Positions 1 through 7,184 are shown, counted from the stretch's first letter. The stretch is DNA of 15,536 nt from JBOGFI01 sp050743365 (GCA_050743365.1 JBOGFI010000220.1:1-15536), one strand, 5' to 3'. Program-made: numbers and translations. Notes: generated by a model not told the origin, from the sequence alone.

Positions 1-255
1 CTCGTCCTGGTCGGCGCAGTTGATCAGCAGCGAGATCGCCTCGTCGAAGGTGAACTCGGGGCCGCCGTCGATCGCGGTGAAGGCCTGTCCGTCGAGCACG
101 AAGTCGACGGTCAGCACGGAGCCGGCCGGGCGCGGACCCGCCTCGCCGTAGTACATGACGTTCGTGATCTCCGAGTTCGGGAACACCGAGACGTAGAACT
201 CGGCTGCTGCCTTGCTCTCGGTGTCGAACCAGAGGTTGGGGGTGATCCGGGGCAT
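1..255 (-). CDS. PhnB-like VOC protein, N-terminal 85 residues (cut by window edge)
   Basis: The frame is open from ATG at 255 to the window edge, so the C-terminal half is missing. It begins MPRITPNLWF and matches residues 1-85 of the complete gene at 2613-3086 without gaps, with 9 amino-acid differences by my alignment. The family is the PhnB / 3-demethylubiquinone-9 3-methyltransferase-like branch (PF06983) of the vicinal oxygen chelate fold. These are small cytosolic proteins, mostly of unknown substrate, and the methyltransferase name is historical. A GGAG ribosome-binding site lies 8 nt before the ATG. The gene is divergent from the secreted hydrolase that follows. Family is fairly sure; function is unknown. 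Confidence 0.85.
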   Translation of the reverse strand, partial: MPRITPNLWFDTESKAAAEFYVSVFPNSEITNVMYYGEAGPRPAGSVLTVDFVLDGQAFTAIDGGPEFTFDEAISLLINCADQDE

Positions 256-330
256 GGCGATGCTCCTGTCGTCGACGCCTTCAGGCCTTTGCACCGGGTA
301 CTGACGGTTGCACCGCCCGAAATTCATCGC
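1..330. repeat. Left copy of a duplicated PhnB-like gene segment (direct repeat)
   Basis: Positions 1-255 align without gaps to 2832-3086 with 20 mismatches (about 92% identity). The similarity continues into the 5' flank: 302-330 matches 3128-3156 at 25 of 29 positions, and a block containing TCCTGTCGTCG is shared just before both start codons. Both copies have the same orientation, so this is a direct duplication of gene plus promoter region. The left limit is unknown because the window begins inside it. Confidence 0.85.
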
Positions 331-355
331 AACCGGCGCCGACCTCCCCCTGGCC

Positions 356-385
356 TTGACACCGGCGGCCGTCGTTCCCTTGAAT
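356..385 (+). promoter_or_regulatory. Candidate sigma-70-type promoter for the secreted hydrolase
   Basis: A perfect -35 hexamer TTGACA (356-361) is followed after 18 nt by TTGAAT (380-385), which matches 4 of 6 bases of the -10 consensus. The predicted transcription start, near 392, leaves a leader of roughly 29 nt to the GTG at 421. Identified by eye only. Confidence 0.45.
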
Positions 386-420
386 GAATATCAAGGTCCT
401 TGATGGTTGGGGGAGGCGTC

Positions 421-1839
421 GTGCACTCGACGAGCCGGAGAGCTCGCGTGGTCGGCCTGGCAGTCGTCGTCATCATCATGGGCGCGGTCCTCGCGCCCGT
501 GACCGCCGGCGCCCGGGGTGGGCCCGGACAGCCCGATCTCGAGGTCACCTGGATGAAGGGGTACGAGTCGCCGGGAACTCCCGAAGACCTGAACCGCGTC
601 GGGGTCATCAAGGTCGGTCCCGACGACGCCGAGAACGTCCTCGTGCTCGTGCCGGGCACATCGGCCGGCAGCGGGTACTTCGTCCCGCTCGCGAACGACG
701 TGGTCGAGAACACCGACGACTGGCAGGTCTGGTCGGTGGAGCGCAGGGAGAACCAGCTCGAGGACCACTCCGTGCTCGACAAGGCGAAGCGCCGCGACGA
801 CGTCACGTCACAGGAGGTCTTCGACTACTACCTCGGGTACATCACCGACGCGAGCATCAGCCCGCACAACGAGCCGCCCGACGACGCCACGGTCGCGTAC
901 GCACGCGACTGGGGCATGAACGTGGCAGTCGAGGATCTCCGACAGGTCGTCAAGGCCGCGGGCAAGCTCGGTGGCGACGTGGTGATGGGTGGGCATTCGC
1001 TCGGGGGCACGATCGTCACCGCCTACGCCACATGGGACTTCGACGGGACGGCGGGGGTGGAGGACCTGTCCGGGCTCGTCTACATCGACGGCGGCAGCAA
1101 CCCCGCGCCGGTGTCGCCGGAGGAGGCGAGCTTCTCGCTCGAGGGCCTGGCGGGCGGCTCCCCGTGGTTGTCGTTCGGCGGGATCCCGGCGCCGCTCGCC
1201 GGCGTCTTCTCCGCGCTCGGGTCGACGGCCACGATCGTCGATCCCGACAGCCCTTCGATCGGGCAGAACTGGTCCGCGTTCCCGGCGAATCTGAAGCCGC
1301 CCGTACAAGTGACCAACAAGGGGCAGTTCGGCTACGCCCTCGATGCCGAGACCTCGCCGATGAGCCTGCGGGCCGCCCAGGTGAACGCCGGCCATCTCGC
1401 CGAGAGCGGCGATCCGCGCGGCTGGGACCGCGCCGGTGAGATCACCCCGCTCGAGCGCTTCGCCGCCATGTTTTCGGGGATCGACGTCAAGGGCGCGGAC
1501 GGGGTCGCGTGGTACCACCCAATGCGCCTGACGATCGACTCCCGGGCCGTCGCCGCCGGGAACGCCAACCCGGCCCAGGACGTTCTCGACGTCCACGCCA
1601 CCCACGGTGACGCCATCGATATTCCGATCTACGCGTTCGGCGCCGCGCTCGGGGGTCAGCGCGTCCTGGATGCCGCGACCGCGCTCGCGAGCCAGTCGGG
1701 TCTCCCCGAGAGCAAGCTGACCCTGATCAACCGAGACACCACCTATACCCACAACGACCCGAGCGCGGCCTCCCCCGACAACGAATTCGTGGACAACCTG
1801 CTGTCCTTCCTCCAGAAGATCAGCAAGAAGGGAAGGTAA
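421..1839 (+). CDS. Secreted alpha/beta-hydrolase (lipase/esterase-like)
   Basis: About 472 residues. The N-terminus has a basic SRRAR stretch, a hydrophobic core (VVGLAVVVIIMGAVLA) and an Ala-rich end (PVTAGA), as in a Sec-type signal peptide, so the enzyme is probably exported. The nucleophile elbow GHSLGG places the catalytic Ser at residue 193, and a late His in THNDP (residue 444) is the likely catalytic His. A hydrophobic strand (VLVLVPGTSAGSGYF) fits the strand and oxyanion region at the start of the fold. I chose GTG 421 because GGGGGAGG lies just before it; ATG at 403, with a weaker AAGG, would add six residues. The substrate is not identifiable; an ester or lipid is a guess from fold and export. 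Confidence 0.8.
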   Translation: MHSTSRRARVVGLAVVVIIMGAVLAPVTAGARGGPGQPDLEVTWMKGYESPGTPEDLNRVGVIKVGPDDAENVLVLVPGTSAGSGYFVPLANDVVENTDDWQVWSVERRENQLEDHSVLDKAKRRDDVTSQEVFDYYLGYITDASISPHNEPPDDATVAYARDWGMNVAVEDLRQVVKAAGKLGGDVVMGGHSLGGTIVTAYATWDFDGTAGVEDLSGLVYIDGGSNPAPVSPEEASFSLEGLAGGSPWLSFGGIPAPLAGVFSALGSTATIVDPDSPSIGQNWSAFPANLKPPVQVTNKGQFGYALDAETSPMSLRAAQVNAGHLAESGDPRGWDRAGEITPLERFAAMFSGIDVKGADGVAWYHPMRLTIDSRAVAAGNANPAQDVLDVHATHGDAIDIPIYAFGAALGGQRVLDAATALASQSGLPESKLTLINRDTTYTHNDPSAASPDNEFVDNLLSFLQKISKKGR

Positions 1840-1993
1840 GACCCCTCAGGCCACGCCGTCAGAGGTGCCGCTCCCTGCGCTCGCCAGCGACATCCGGCGG
1901 ACCCTTTGGCAGCGAAGCTGCGATGGGAGGCTTAGGCTCCGCCGCACGAGCCGGGTCTTCCCGACCGCAGATCAGTGAGGTGAGGAGGAAACC

Positions 1994-2563
1994 ATGGAGG
2001 GCGTCGCACTTCTGCAGCGAGCCGTCGACGAGACGACCCGCCTTGTGAACGTGGTGAGCGCCGAGCAGCTCGGCAACGAGACGCCGTGTTCGGAGTGGAC
2101 CGTCCGCGACCTGATCAACCACGTCACCGGTGGCGCGACCATGTTTGCAATCTCCGCCGAGCAGGGTTCGGTACCCGAGGAGATGGTCGGGCAGCTCATG
2201 GCGGGCGACAACCTCGGCGACGACTTCAAGGGCGCCTTTGCCACCGCCACCAAGCGCGCGATGGGCGCGTTCGAGCAGCCGGGCGTGCTCGACAAAGTCG
2301 TCAAGCTGCCCTTCGGCGAGATGCCGGCGGGTGTCGCGCTGAACATCGCCGTCTTCGACGTGGCCACACACAGCGCCGACTTGGCGCGCGCGATGGGTCA
2401 GCGCGTCGGCGATGACGAGCTACTGGAAGCTGCGCTCGCGATCGGGAAGCAGATGATCGGCCCGGAACTGCGTCAGCCTGGCGTCTTCGATGCGGAGCAG
2501 CCGATAGCCGAAGACGCCCCCGTGTCCGACCGCTTGCTCGCGTTCGCCGGTCGCCGCGTTTAG
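1994..2563 (+). CDS. TIGR03086-type, DinB/mycothiol-dependent maleylpyruvate isomerase-like protein
   Basis: 189 residues with the characteristic motif TPCSEWTVRDLINHV (residues 30-44) and a second motif FDVATHSADLARA (121-133). In this superfamily three side chains bind a metal; the visible candidates are His43, Asp122 and His126. Mycothiol-dependent maleylpyruvate isomerase is the studied relative, but most TIGR03086 members have no known substrate, so the isomerase activity should not be assumed. ATG 1994 is preceded by a strong GGTGAGGAGG site. It lies 154 nt after the secreted hydrolase on the same strand, and I see no clear promoter or terminator in that gap. Confidence 0.85.
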   Translation: MEGVALLQRAVDETTRLVNVVSAEQLGNETPCSEWTVRDLINHVTGGATMFAISAEQGSVPEEMVGQLMAGDNLGDDFKGAFATATKRAMGAFEQPGVLDKVVKLPFGEMPAGVALNIAVFDVATHSADLARAMGQRVGDDELLEAALAIGKQMIGPELRQPGVFDAEQPIAEDAPVSDRLLAFAGRRV

Positions 2564-2580
2564 CGCTTGCCGCGGCACCC

Positions 2581-2608
2581 GACATCCTCGCCATCAGCTC
2601 AGGATGTC
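2581..2608. terminator. Hairpin between convergent genes (candidate bidirectional terminator)
   Basis: GACATCCT (2581-2588) and AGGATGTC (2601-2608) form a perfect 8-bp inverted repeat around a 12-nt loop. It fills most of the 49-nt gap between the stop of the TIGR03086-type gene and the stop of the convergent PhnB-like gene, so it could serve both. There is no T-run on either side. Confidence 0.5.
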
Positions 2609-2612
2609 TCAG

Positions 2613-3086
2613 CTAGGCCTGGTCGGCGGCAGCGTGGATCGCGGCCACATCGATCTTCTTCATGCCGAGCATGGCCTTCATGGCTCGTTGGGCGCGTCCC
2701 TCGTCCGGGTCGCTAAGCAGCTCCCCCAACGCGGCCGGGACGACCTGCCAGGACAGGCCGTACCTGTCCTTCAGCCATCCGCACGGGCCCTCCTCGCCAC
2801 CCTCGGAAAGCTTGGTCCAGTAGTAGTCGACCTCGTCCTGGTCGGCGCAGTTGATCAGCAGCGAGATCGCCTCGTCGAATGTGAACTCGGGGCCGCCGTT
2901 GATCGCGGTGTACTCCTGGCCGTCGAGCACGAAGTCGATGGTCAGCACGGTGCCGGCCGGTCGCGGACCAGCCTCGCCGTAGTAGGAGACGTTTCTGATC
3001 TCCGAGTTCGGGAACACCGAGACGTAGAACTCGGCGGCCTCCACGCTCTCGGTGTCGAACCAGAGGTTGGGGGTGATCCGGGGCAT
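2613..3086 (-). CDS. PhnB-like VOC family protein
   Basis: 157 residues, full length for the family. It starts MPRITPNLWFDTE and carries the conserved C-terminal segment CGWLKDRYGLSWQVVP (residues 102-117), a strong signature of PhnB / 3-demethylubiquinone-9 3-methyltransferase-like proteins (PF06983). Members fold as VOC dimers; few have a proven substrate and some affect resistance to small toxic molecules. ATG 3086 has GGAG 6 nt upstream. It is the complete paralogue of the gene cut by the left edge, and its 5' flank is partly conserved with that copy, so the two may be regulated alike. It converges on the TIGR03086-type gene. Confidence 0.87.
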   Translation of the reverse strand: MPRITPNLWFDTESVEAAEFYVSVFPNSEIRNVSYYGEAGPRPAGTVLTIDFVLDGQEYTAINGGPEFTFDEAISLLINCADQDEVDYYWTKLSEGGEEGPCGWLKDRYGLSWQVVPAALGELLSDPDEGRAQRAMKAMLGMKKIDVAAIHAAADQA

Positions 3087-3156
3087 GGCAGTCTCCTGTC
3101 GTCGGCGTCTCGGCCCTACACCTGTAATGACGGTTGCACCGGTCGAGAATCATCGC
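2832..3156. repeat. Right copy of the duplicated PhnB-like gene segment
   Basis: This is the partner of the repeat at the left edge: 2832-3086 aligns to 1-255 with 20 mismatches, and 3128-3156 aligns to 302-330 with 4. The spacing is 2831 nt in the coding part. The two direct copies enclose the secreted hydrolase and the TIGR03086-type gene. Confidence 0.85.
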
Positions 3157-3340
3157 TCCTCCGGTGCCAAATCTCTTCGCCCCCGCAGTCGGCGACCGCG
3201 GAGCCTTCACCTGAGCAGATTGCCCGGGCGGGAGCCGCAGCGCCAGCGCAGAGCGGCGGTTCTGTCGCCGCCACGCAAGTACGTGGTGCGGCGTGAAGTC
3301 CGTGATCTCCGGCGGCGACTGCCAGCCGCGTGAGCCAACC

Positions 3341-3370
3341 CGCTCGTGCGCGTTGTCCGGCGTACGAGCG
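3341..3370 (-). terminator. Strong hairpin just after the DUF1326-DUF2182-VOC operon
   Basis: CGCTCGTGCGC (3341-3351) and GCGTACGAGCG (3360-3370) pair as an 11-bp stem with one imperfect position around an 8-nt loop. It begins three nt beyond the stop codon of the VOC gene ending at 3374, where a terminator of the minus-strand operon should be. No U-tract follows, which is common in high-GC actinobacteria. Confidence 0.55.
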
Positions 3371-3373
3371 TCA

Positions 3374-3721
3374 CTAGCGAGCAGGCACCTGCTGCACGGC
3401 CCAGCCGTTGCCGTCCGGATCATTGAAGAAGACGAACGAGCCCCAGTCGAACTCCTGGACCTCGCTGACCTCCACGCCCCGCTCGACCAACTCCGCACGG
3501 GCGGCGTTGATGTCGGAGACAACTAGCTGCAGGCCCTGCACCGAGCCCGGCGGAGCGTCCACGACTCCTTTTCCCAGCGCGATCGAGCAAGCCGACCCGG
3601 GAGGTGTCAGCTGCACGAAGCGGATCTCATCGCTCACCCTGTGGTCGTGGTCGGCATCGAACCCGACCTTCTCGGTGTAGAAGGTCTTCGCGCGGTCCAC
3701 GTCCGAGACGGGGATCGCCAC
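3374..3721 (-). CDS. Glyoxalase/VOC family protein (small)
   Basis: 115 residues from GTG 3721: AIPVSDVDRAKTFYTEKVGF at the N-terminus, FVQLTPPGSACSIALGKG in the middle and FVFFNDPDGNGWAVQQ near the end. This is the two-module layout of glyoxalase/bleomycin-resistance-like VOC proteins, and the PDGNGWAVQQ end is very typical. The substrate is unknown. In frame upstream the sequence reads LDWKLEL, which from memory matches the usual family N-terminus (MDWKLEL), so the true start may be the CTG at 3742; this would leave only 3 nt after the stop of the DUF2182 gene. GTG is given as the conservative start. It is the last gene of the minus-strand operon and is followed at once by a hairpin. Confidence 0.83.
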   Translation of the reverse strand: MAIPVSDVDRAKTFYTEKVGFDADHDHRVSDEIRFVQLTPPGSACSIALGKGVVDAPPGSVQGLQLVVSDINAARAELVERGVEVSEVQEFDWGSFVFFNDPDGNGWAVQQVPAR

Positions 3722-3745
3722 CAGTTCGAGCTTCCAGTCCAGCGT

Positions 3746-4564
3746 CTAGCTGACCGTTGTTGGTAACGCGCCGGGGAACACCGTGACCACGAGGCCGTAA
3801 GCCACAAGCCCCAGTGCCGCGGCGTGGGTGAGCCGGTTACCCACGGGCAGGCACTTCTCGCCGAACACCAGGAGCGCGATCACCACCATCGCGGCCACGT
3901 TCATGACGCCCAGCGGCAGAAGGATCACGAAGAGGAGCCAACAGCAGCCCAGGCAATACCCGCCATGGAGAACCCCCATCTGAATGGCACCAACCTTGCC
4001 GTCCCGCCATGACGTCATGAGAAACGACATCGGCGTCTGGCACTTCGAGAGGCAAACCTCCTTGAGCGGTGTGCGCTGGTAGAGGCCTGCCGCGATGAGC
4101 AGCAGCCCTCCGAAGCGTGCCCAGTGCCCCGTGACCCAGTCCGCATCGTCGGCTAGACGGTCCACACCGACTGCGAGAGCGAACGCGACGCCGCCGAATG
4201 CCGTCCAGATCGCAAGGTATGCCCCGACGAAGTACGCGGTCGGCACATACGACCGCCCCGCTTCGCGCTTGCCCCGCTGCACCCTGTCGAACAACAGAAT
4301 CATCGGTGCCGCAGCCGGGAACATCATCGCGACCATCATCGCCACCCACATCGCAAAGAAGAGCGGCGCAGTCATGCCCATCGTGAGGTCGAGGCCCATC
4401 TCCTCCCCGCCGTGCATCGGCATGGACGCGTCAGTGCCCGCCTGCCAAACGACCAGGCCCCACCCGATGGACGAGAGCACGAGTAGGCCGCCCAGGATGA
4501 CGAAGCGCGGGCGCGCGAGCGGACCCAAACCTCGAGGCGGAACCGACCTGGCGACCGCGGTCAT
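3746..4564 (-). CDS. DUF2182 integral membrane protein (predicted metal-binding)
   Basis: 272 residues with about six or seven hydrophobic segments (roughly 22-40, 63-82, 107-128, 150-162, 196-219, 221-234, 247-266). It shows DUF2182 (PF09948) hallmarks: the Met-rich helix MWVAMMVAMMFPAAAPM, then LKEVCLSKCQTPMSF with Cys171 and Cys175, and HGGYCLGCCW with His200, Cys204, Cys207 and Cys208. A loop before the second helix is rich in Met and His (SMPMHGGEEMG). These side chains suggest binding of a soft metal such as copper, which is inference; no function is established to my knowledge. ATG 4564 shares one base with the TGA of the DUF1326 gene (TGATG), so translation is probably coupled. Confidence 0.85.
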   Translation of the reverse strand: MTAVARSVPPRGLGPLARPRFVILGGLLVLSSIGWGLVVWQAGTDASMPMHGGEEMGLDLTMGMTAPLFFAMWVAMMVAMMFPAAAPMILLFDRVQRGKREAGRSYVPTAYFVGAYLAIWTAFGGVAFALAVGVDRLADDADWVTGHWARFGGLLLIAAGLYQRTPLKEVCLSKCQTPMSFLMTSWRDGKVGAIQMGVLHGGYCLGCCWLLFVILLPLGVMNVAAMVVIALLVFGEKCLPVGNRLTHAAALGLVAYGLVVTVFPGALPTTVS

Positions 4565-5169
4565 CAACCGTTCCAGTTGAAACGGTTGGCGAACCCGCTG
4601 AGATCCTGTCCCGAGTACTCGATTCCGAAGGCAGACACCTGCGCGCGCGATACAGGTGCGAGGCCAAGCGTCGGTCCGGCCGGGTGGGCGACGATGTTTG
4701 TGAGCGTGATCGGATCTCCGGACTCGAGGGTCACCTGCTCCCCCGAGTAATCGACGAGCTCTCCGACCTTCACGCGGTGATTCTTCCCGTCGCGCTCAAT
4801 GCTGATGGGCGCCCGCTCGATGCCGAGAAACTCGCCGAGCAGCGGTCCCAACGCTGCCGGCGGCCCGCCCAGCTCACCCGACAGCACCTGGCCGAACTTG
4901 CCCACCTGCTCTTCGTTCGCACCGTCGTCGACGATGACGCCGACTCGCCAGTTGCCGTCGGCCATGTTGGGAGGCGTGTCGGCAACCATCACGAACGACC
5001 TGCCAGAAACGTCGACGCCATCGATCTCGCCGTTCTCGACATCGAACGCCAAGGCGAACCGGCAATAGTCGTCTCTGGTCGCTTTACGAGCGAGGTTCGA
5101 CCACGTGCACGGACAAATCGCGTCGCACGAGCAGTTCTCGTAGAAATCGCCTTCCAAGTTCCAGCTCAT
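4564..5169 (-). CDS. DUF1326 domain protein with N-terminal Cys cluster
   Basis: 201 residues. The N-terminus MSWNLEGDFYENCSCDAICP is diagnostic of DUF1326 and is continued by one more Cys, giving Cys13, 15, 19 and 21 in a CxCxxxCxC array, with another at residue 36 (DDYCRF). The C-terminus FGIEYSGQDL...FNWNG also fits the family. There is no signal peptide or membrane segment, so it should be soluble. The Cys array looks like a metal or redox site, but no function is established. ATG 5169 is chosen because GAGGGAGAG precedes it and the family begins there; an upstream in-frame start at 5274 would fall inside the candidate promoter. Pairing of DUF1326 with DUF2182 is, as far as I recall, recurrent, and the one-base overlap supports joint function. 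Confidence 0.87.
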   Translation of the reverse strand: MSWNLEGDFYENCSCDAICPCTWSNLARKATRDDYCRFALAFDVENGEIDGVDVSGRSFVMVADTPPNMADGNWRVGVIVDDGANEEQVGKFGQVLSGELGGPPAALGPLLGEFLGIERAPISIERDGKNHRVKVGELVDYSGEQVTLESGDPITLTNIVAHPAGPTLGLAPVSRAQVSAFGIEYSGQDLSGFANRFNWNG

Positions 5170-5257
5170 CGTCTCTCCCTCAGCCGGTGCAACAGCAAAC
5201 AGGGTTCTCGCGACCGGAGGCCGCTCGACCCCGAACGCTGCCATCGGCACAGGCCGC

Positions 5258-5287
5258 TGTAAAGGGGAGCGCAATATCCACAGTCAA
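5258..5287 (-). promoter_or_regulatory. Candidate promoter of the DUF1326-DUF2182-VOC operon
   Basis: On the minus strand TTGACT (5287-5282) is followed after 18 nt by TTTACA (5263-5258). The -35 is close to consensus, the -10 weak. The predicted start near 5251 gives a leader of about 80 nt before ATG 5169, and no start codon of the preceding gene lies between. By-eye call. Confidence 0.4.
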
Positions 5288-5336
5288 CGTGATCGCAGAC
5301 CTCCGCTGAGATTGCCGACTGCTCCTCGTCCGCTCG

Positions 5337-5732
5337 CTACTTCGCCTGGTCCAGTAGCGCCTCGCGCTCGGCTCGTTGGCGCTTCCACTCCTCGAGGAAC
5401 GCCTGGCGGCCGGCGCCAGCGGCGGAGCCGGCCGCGCCGGCCGCGGCCTGCACCTCGTCGGCCATCTTCTGGAACGTCTCGCCGAGGTTGTCGACGGCCT
5501 CCTCGACCTGGGTCGCGGCCGCCTTCCAGGCATCGGCGCCGACCTTGCCAGCCTCGTCGAGGCGGCCACGCACGTCGCGCTGCCGGTCCCGCAGGGCGTC
5601 GACCGCCTGCTCGAAGCGGTCGCGCCCTTCGGCCTGAGCGAGGGCGACCTGGACCCGGAGCTCGTCGATCTGTGCCTGGAGCTTGTCGAGCGCCTCCTGG
5701 GCCTTGGCCCGGTATTCGTCCTGCGTCACCAT
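5337..5732 (-). CDS. Small coiled-coil protein of unknown function
   Basis: 131 residues without a single proline or cysteine. Residues 5-95 and 109-131 are charged, Ala/Leu/Glu/Gln/Arg-rich and look like long amphipathic helices (for example ALDKLQAQIDELRVQVALAQ), separated by a Gly/Ala linker (about 96-109). There is no signal peptide or membrane segment. This shape occurs in phasin-like, apolipoprotein-like and stress-related coiled-coil proteins of actinobacteria; I do not recognise a specific family. ATG 5732 has a perfect GGAGGAGG site 4 nt upstream, so the start is secure. It lies 82 nt downstream of an alpha/beta hydrolase on the same strand and could be cotranscribed or independent. 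Confidence 0.75.
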   Translation of the reverse strand: MVTQDEYRAKAQEALDKLQAQIDELRVQVALAQAEGRDRFEQAVDALRDRQRDVRGRLDEAGKVGADAWKAAATQVEEAVDNLGETFQKMADEVQAAAGAAGSAAGAGRQAFLEEWKRQRAEREALLDQAK

Positions 5733-5814
5733 TGCTCCTCCTCCGTCGTGCAGGGTCAAGGTACCGCCGTGCGATCGCGCTTGCTCGACTGGGCGAAGCG
5801 TCGTTGACCGGGCA

Positions 5815-6681
5815 TCAAACGGTTTCGGCCGCGAACCGGAGGATCGAGGCCACCGCGGCGTCGGGGTCCTCGAGCGGCCCGAAATGGCCCACGCCGGGGA
5901 CGACCTCGGCGCGTCCGTCGGGCAGGCGGCCGGCGATCGTGGCCGTCAGCTCGGGGTGGACGGCGTCGGTCAGCTCCCCGCACGCGACGAGCACCGGGCA
6001 GCGCACGTCGCCCAGCCGACCGTACGCGCCGTGCGCCATGCCCATCGTGTACATGCTCGCCTCGTCGTCGGGGCGGCACTTGAGGTCGAGCTTCCCGTCG
6101 CGGCGGCGCCGGAGCCCGTAGTCGACGTAGGCGCGCAGCGCGTCGGGGTGCAGCACGTCGAGCGGCGGCTTCGAGGCGAACGCCTGGTGCGCCTCCTCCC
6201 GCGAGCCCCACACGGCGCGCCGCCGCCGCGCGCCCTCGGCGAGGGGGAAGCCGTCTTGCGGATCGGGCGGCTCCTCCGACGGGAACATGATCGGCTCGTA
6301 GCACCACAGTCGGGCGAACGTGCCCGGGGCCCGCTGCTCGGCGAGCAGGAGCGCGGCGGCTCCCTTCGAATGCCCGGGCGCGAGGAGCGAGGGGTCGCCC
6401 GCCACGCCGAGGTCGCGGACGACGGCCAGCACGTCGTCGGCGAAGCCCTCCCAGGGGTAGCCGGACGGGGACCGACCGCTGTCACCGTGGCCACGGAAGT
6501 CGAACGACCAGACCCGCCGGCCCGCTCCGACCAGCCGGTCCGCGACCGGCGCCCAGACGTGCCCGTGGAAGCCGGTGGGATGGGCGAGCAGGACCGGCCC
6601 GGCGTCGCCCCCGCCCCAGTCCTGGACGGCCAGCCTGATCGGGCCCGCGTCGACGCGATGCGAGGTCGGTGGGTACGGCAC
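5815..6681 (-). CDS. Alpha/beta-fold hydrolase
   Basis: 288 residues with the usual order: oxyanion strand LLAHPTGFHGHVW (residues 31-43), FDFRGHGDSG (60-69), nucleophile elbow GHSKG with Ser105, acid region CGELTDAVHP with Asp239, and catalytic His266 in GVGHFGPLEDP. It is cytosolic, with no signal peptide. The elbow GHSKGAAALL is typical of small-molecule esterases and C-C hydrolase-like enzymes, but the substrate cannot be named. The start is GTG 6681, giving VPYPPTSHRV; no clear Shine-Dalgarno precedes it. It is divergent from the NTF2-like gene across 58 nt. Confidence 0.85.
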   Translation of the reverse strand: MPYPPTSHRVDAGPIRLAVQDWGGGDAGPVLLAHPTGFHGHVWAPVADRLVGAGRRVWSFDFRGHGDSGRSPSGYPWEGFADDVLAVVRDLGVAGDPSLLAPGHSKGAAALLLAEQRAPGTFARLWCYEPIMFPSEEPPDPQDGFPLAEGARRRRAVWGSREEAHQAFASKPPLDVLHPDALRAYVDYGLRRRRDGKLDLKCRPDDEASMYTMGMAHGAYGRLGDVRCPVLVACGELTDAVHPELTATIAGRLPDGRAEVVPGVGHFGPLEDPDAAVASILRFAAETV

Positions 6682-6739
6682 GGGCAGTCATGATGCCGGA
6701 ACCGGCTCGCTTCGCGGCGGCCTGCGCGACGATGGACCG

Positions 6740-7171
6740 GTGAGCGACGTCGAAGACGAGGTCCGCGCCGCCAACGCCGCGTTCTACGCCGCCTTCGAGG
6801 CGCGCGACCTCGACGCCATGGCCGATCTGTGGGAGCGGACCGAGCGGGCGAGTGTCACCCACCCCGGATGGCCGCGGCTGTCGGGGTGGGCGAAGGTCGC
6901 AGGGTCGTGGGACGCGATCTTTCGCCACACCCCGTTCATCCAGTTCGTGCTCACCGACGAGCGCGTCGACGTGGTCGGCGACACGGCATGGGTGACGCTC
7001 GACGAGAACATCCTCCAGTCGGCTGGTCCCGCCGAAGGCACGGCCGGCGACACGTCCGAGCTGTCGGGTGCACGCGTCGCGGCCACCAACGTGTTCGTGC
7101 GCGAGGGCTATCGCTGGCGCATGGTCATGCACCACGGCTCACCGGTCGGCGGCGCCTCCGACGACGGTTGA
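6740..7171 (+). CDS. NTF2/SnoaL-like protein
   Basis: 143 residues: an N-terminal helix (EDEVRAANAAFYAAFEARDLDAM), the signature VTHPGWPRLSGWAKVAGSWDAIF (split around residues 39-61) and beta strands ending WRMVMHHGSPV. This is the one-domain cone fold of NTF2/SnoaL-like proteins, and the THPGW...GW...SW arrangement is common in a widespread actinobacterial subgroup. Such proteins act as small isomerases, hydrolases or ligand binders; no reaction can be assigned. GTG 6740 is inferred from the family N-terminus (SDVEDEVRAANAAF); no strong ribosome-binding site is present. The next gene, a hydrolase, starts about 25 nt downstream on the same strand. Confidence 0.82.
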   Translation: MSDVEDEVRAANAAFYAAFEARDLDAMADLWERTERASVTHPGWPRLSGWAKVAGSWDAIFRHTPFIQFVLTDERVDVVGDTAWVTLDENILQSAGPAEGTAGDTSELSGARVAATNVFVREGYRWRMVMHHGSPVGGASDDG

Positions 7172-7184
7172 CGGGCGGTCACGC

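Noticed and set aside
384..1439. 351-codon Arg-rich frame overlapping the secreted hydrolase
   Set aside because: The composition (Arg/Gly/His-rich) is that of an out-of-frame reading of GC-rich coding DNA; the hydrolase frame has the signal peptide and the GHSLGG motif.
1909..1921. GCAGC-GAA-GCTGC inverted repeat after the secreted hydrolase
   Set aside because: Arms of 5 bp are too short to call a terminator in GC-rich DNA.
3253..3271. GCGGCG/CGCCGC hairpin in the gap between the two VOC genes
   Set aside because: Six GC pairs arise often by chance here, and the much stronger hairpin at 3341-3370 is better placed to end the operon.
5170..5274. 35-residue N-terminal extension of the DUF1326 protein
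   Set aside because: DUF1326 proteins begin close to the MSWNLEGDFYENC segment, a good ribosome-binding site precedes ATG 5169, and the extension overlaps the candidate promoter.
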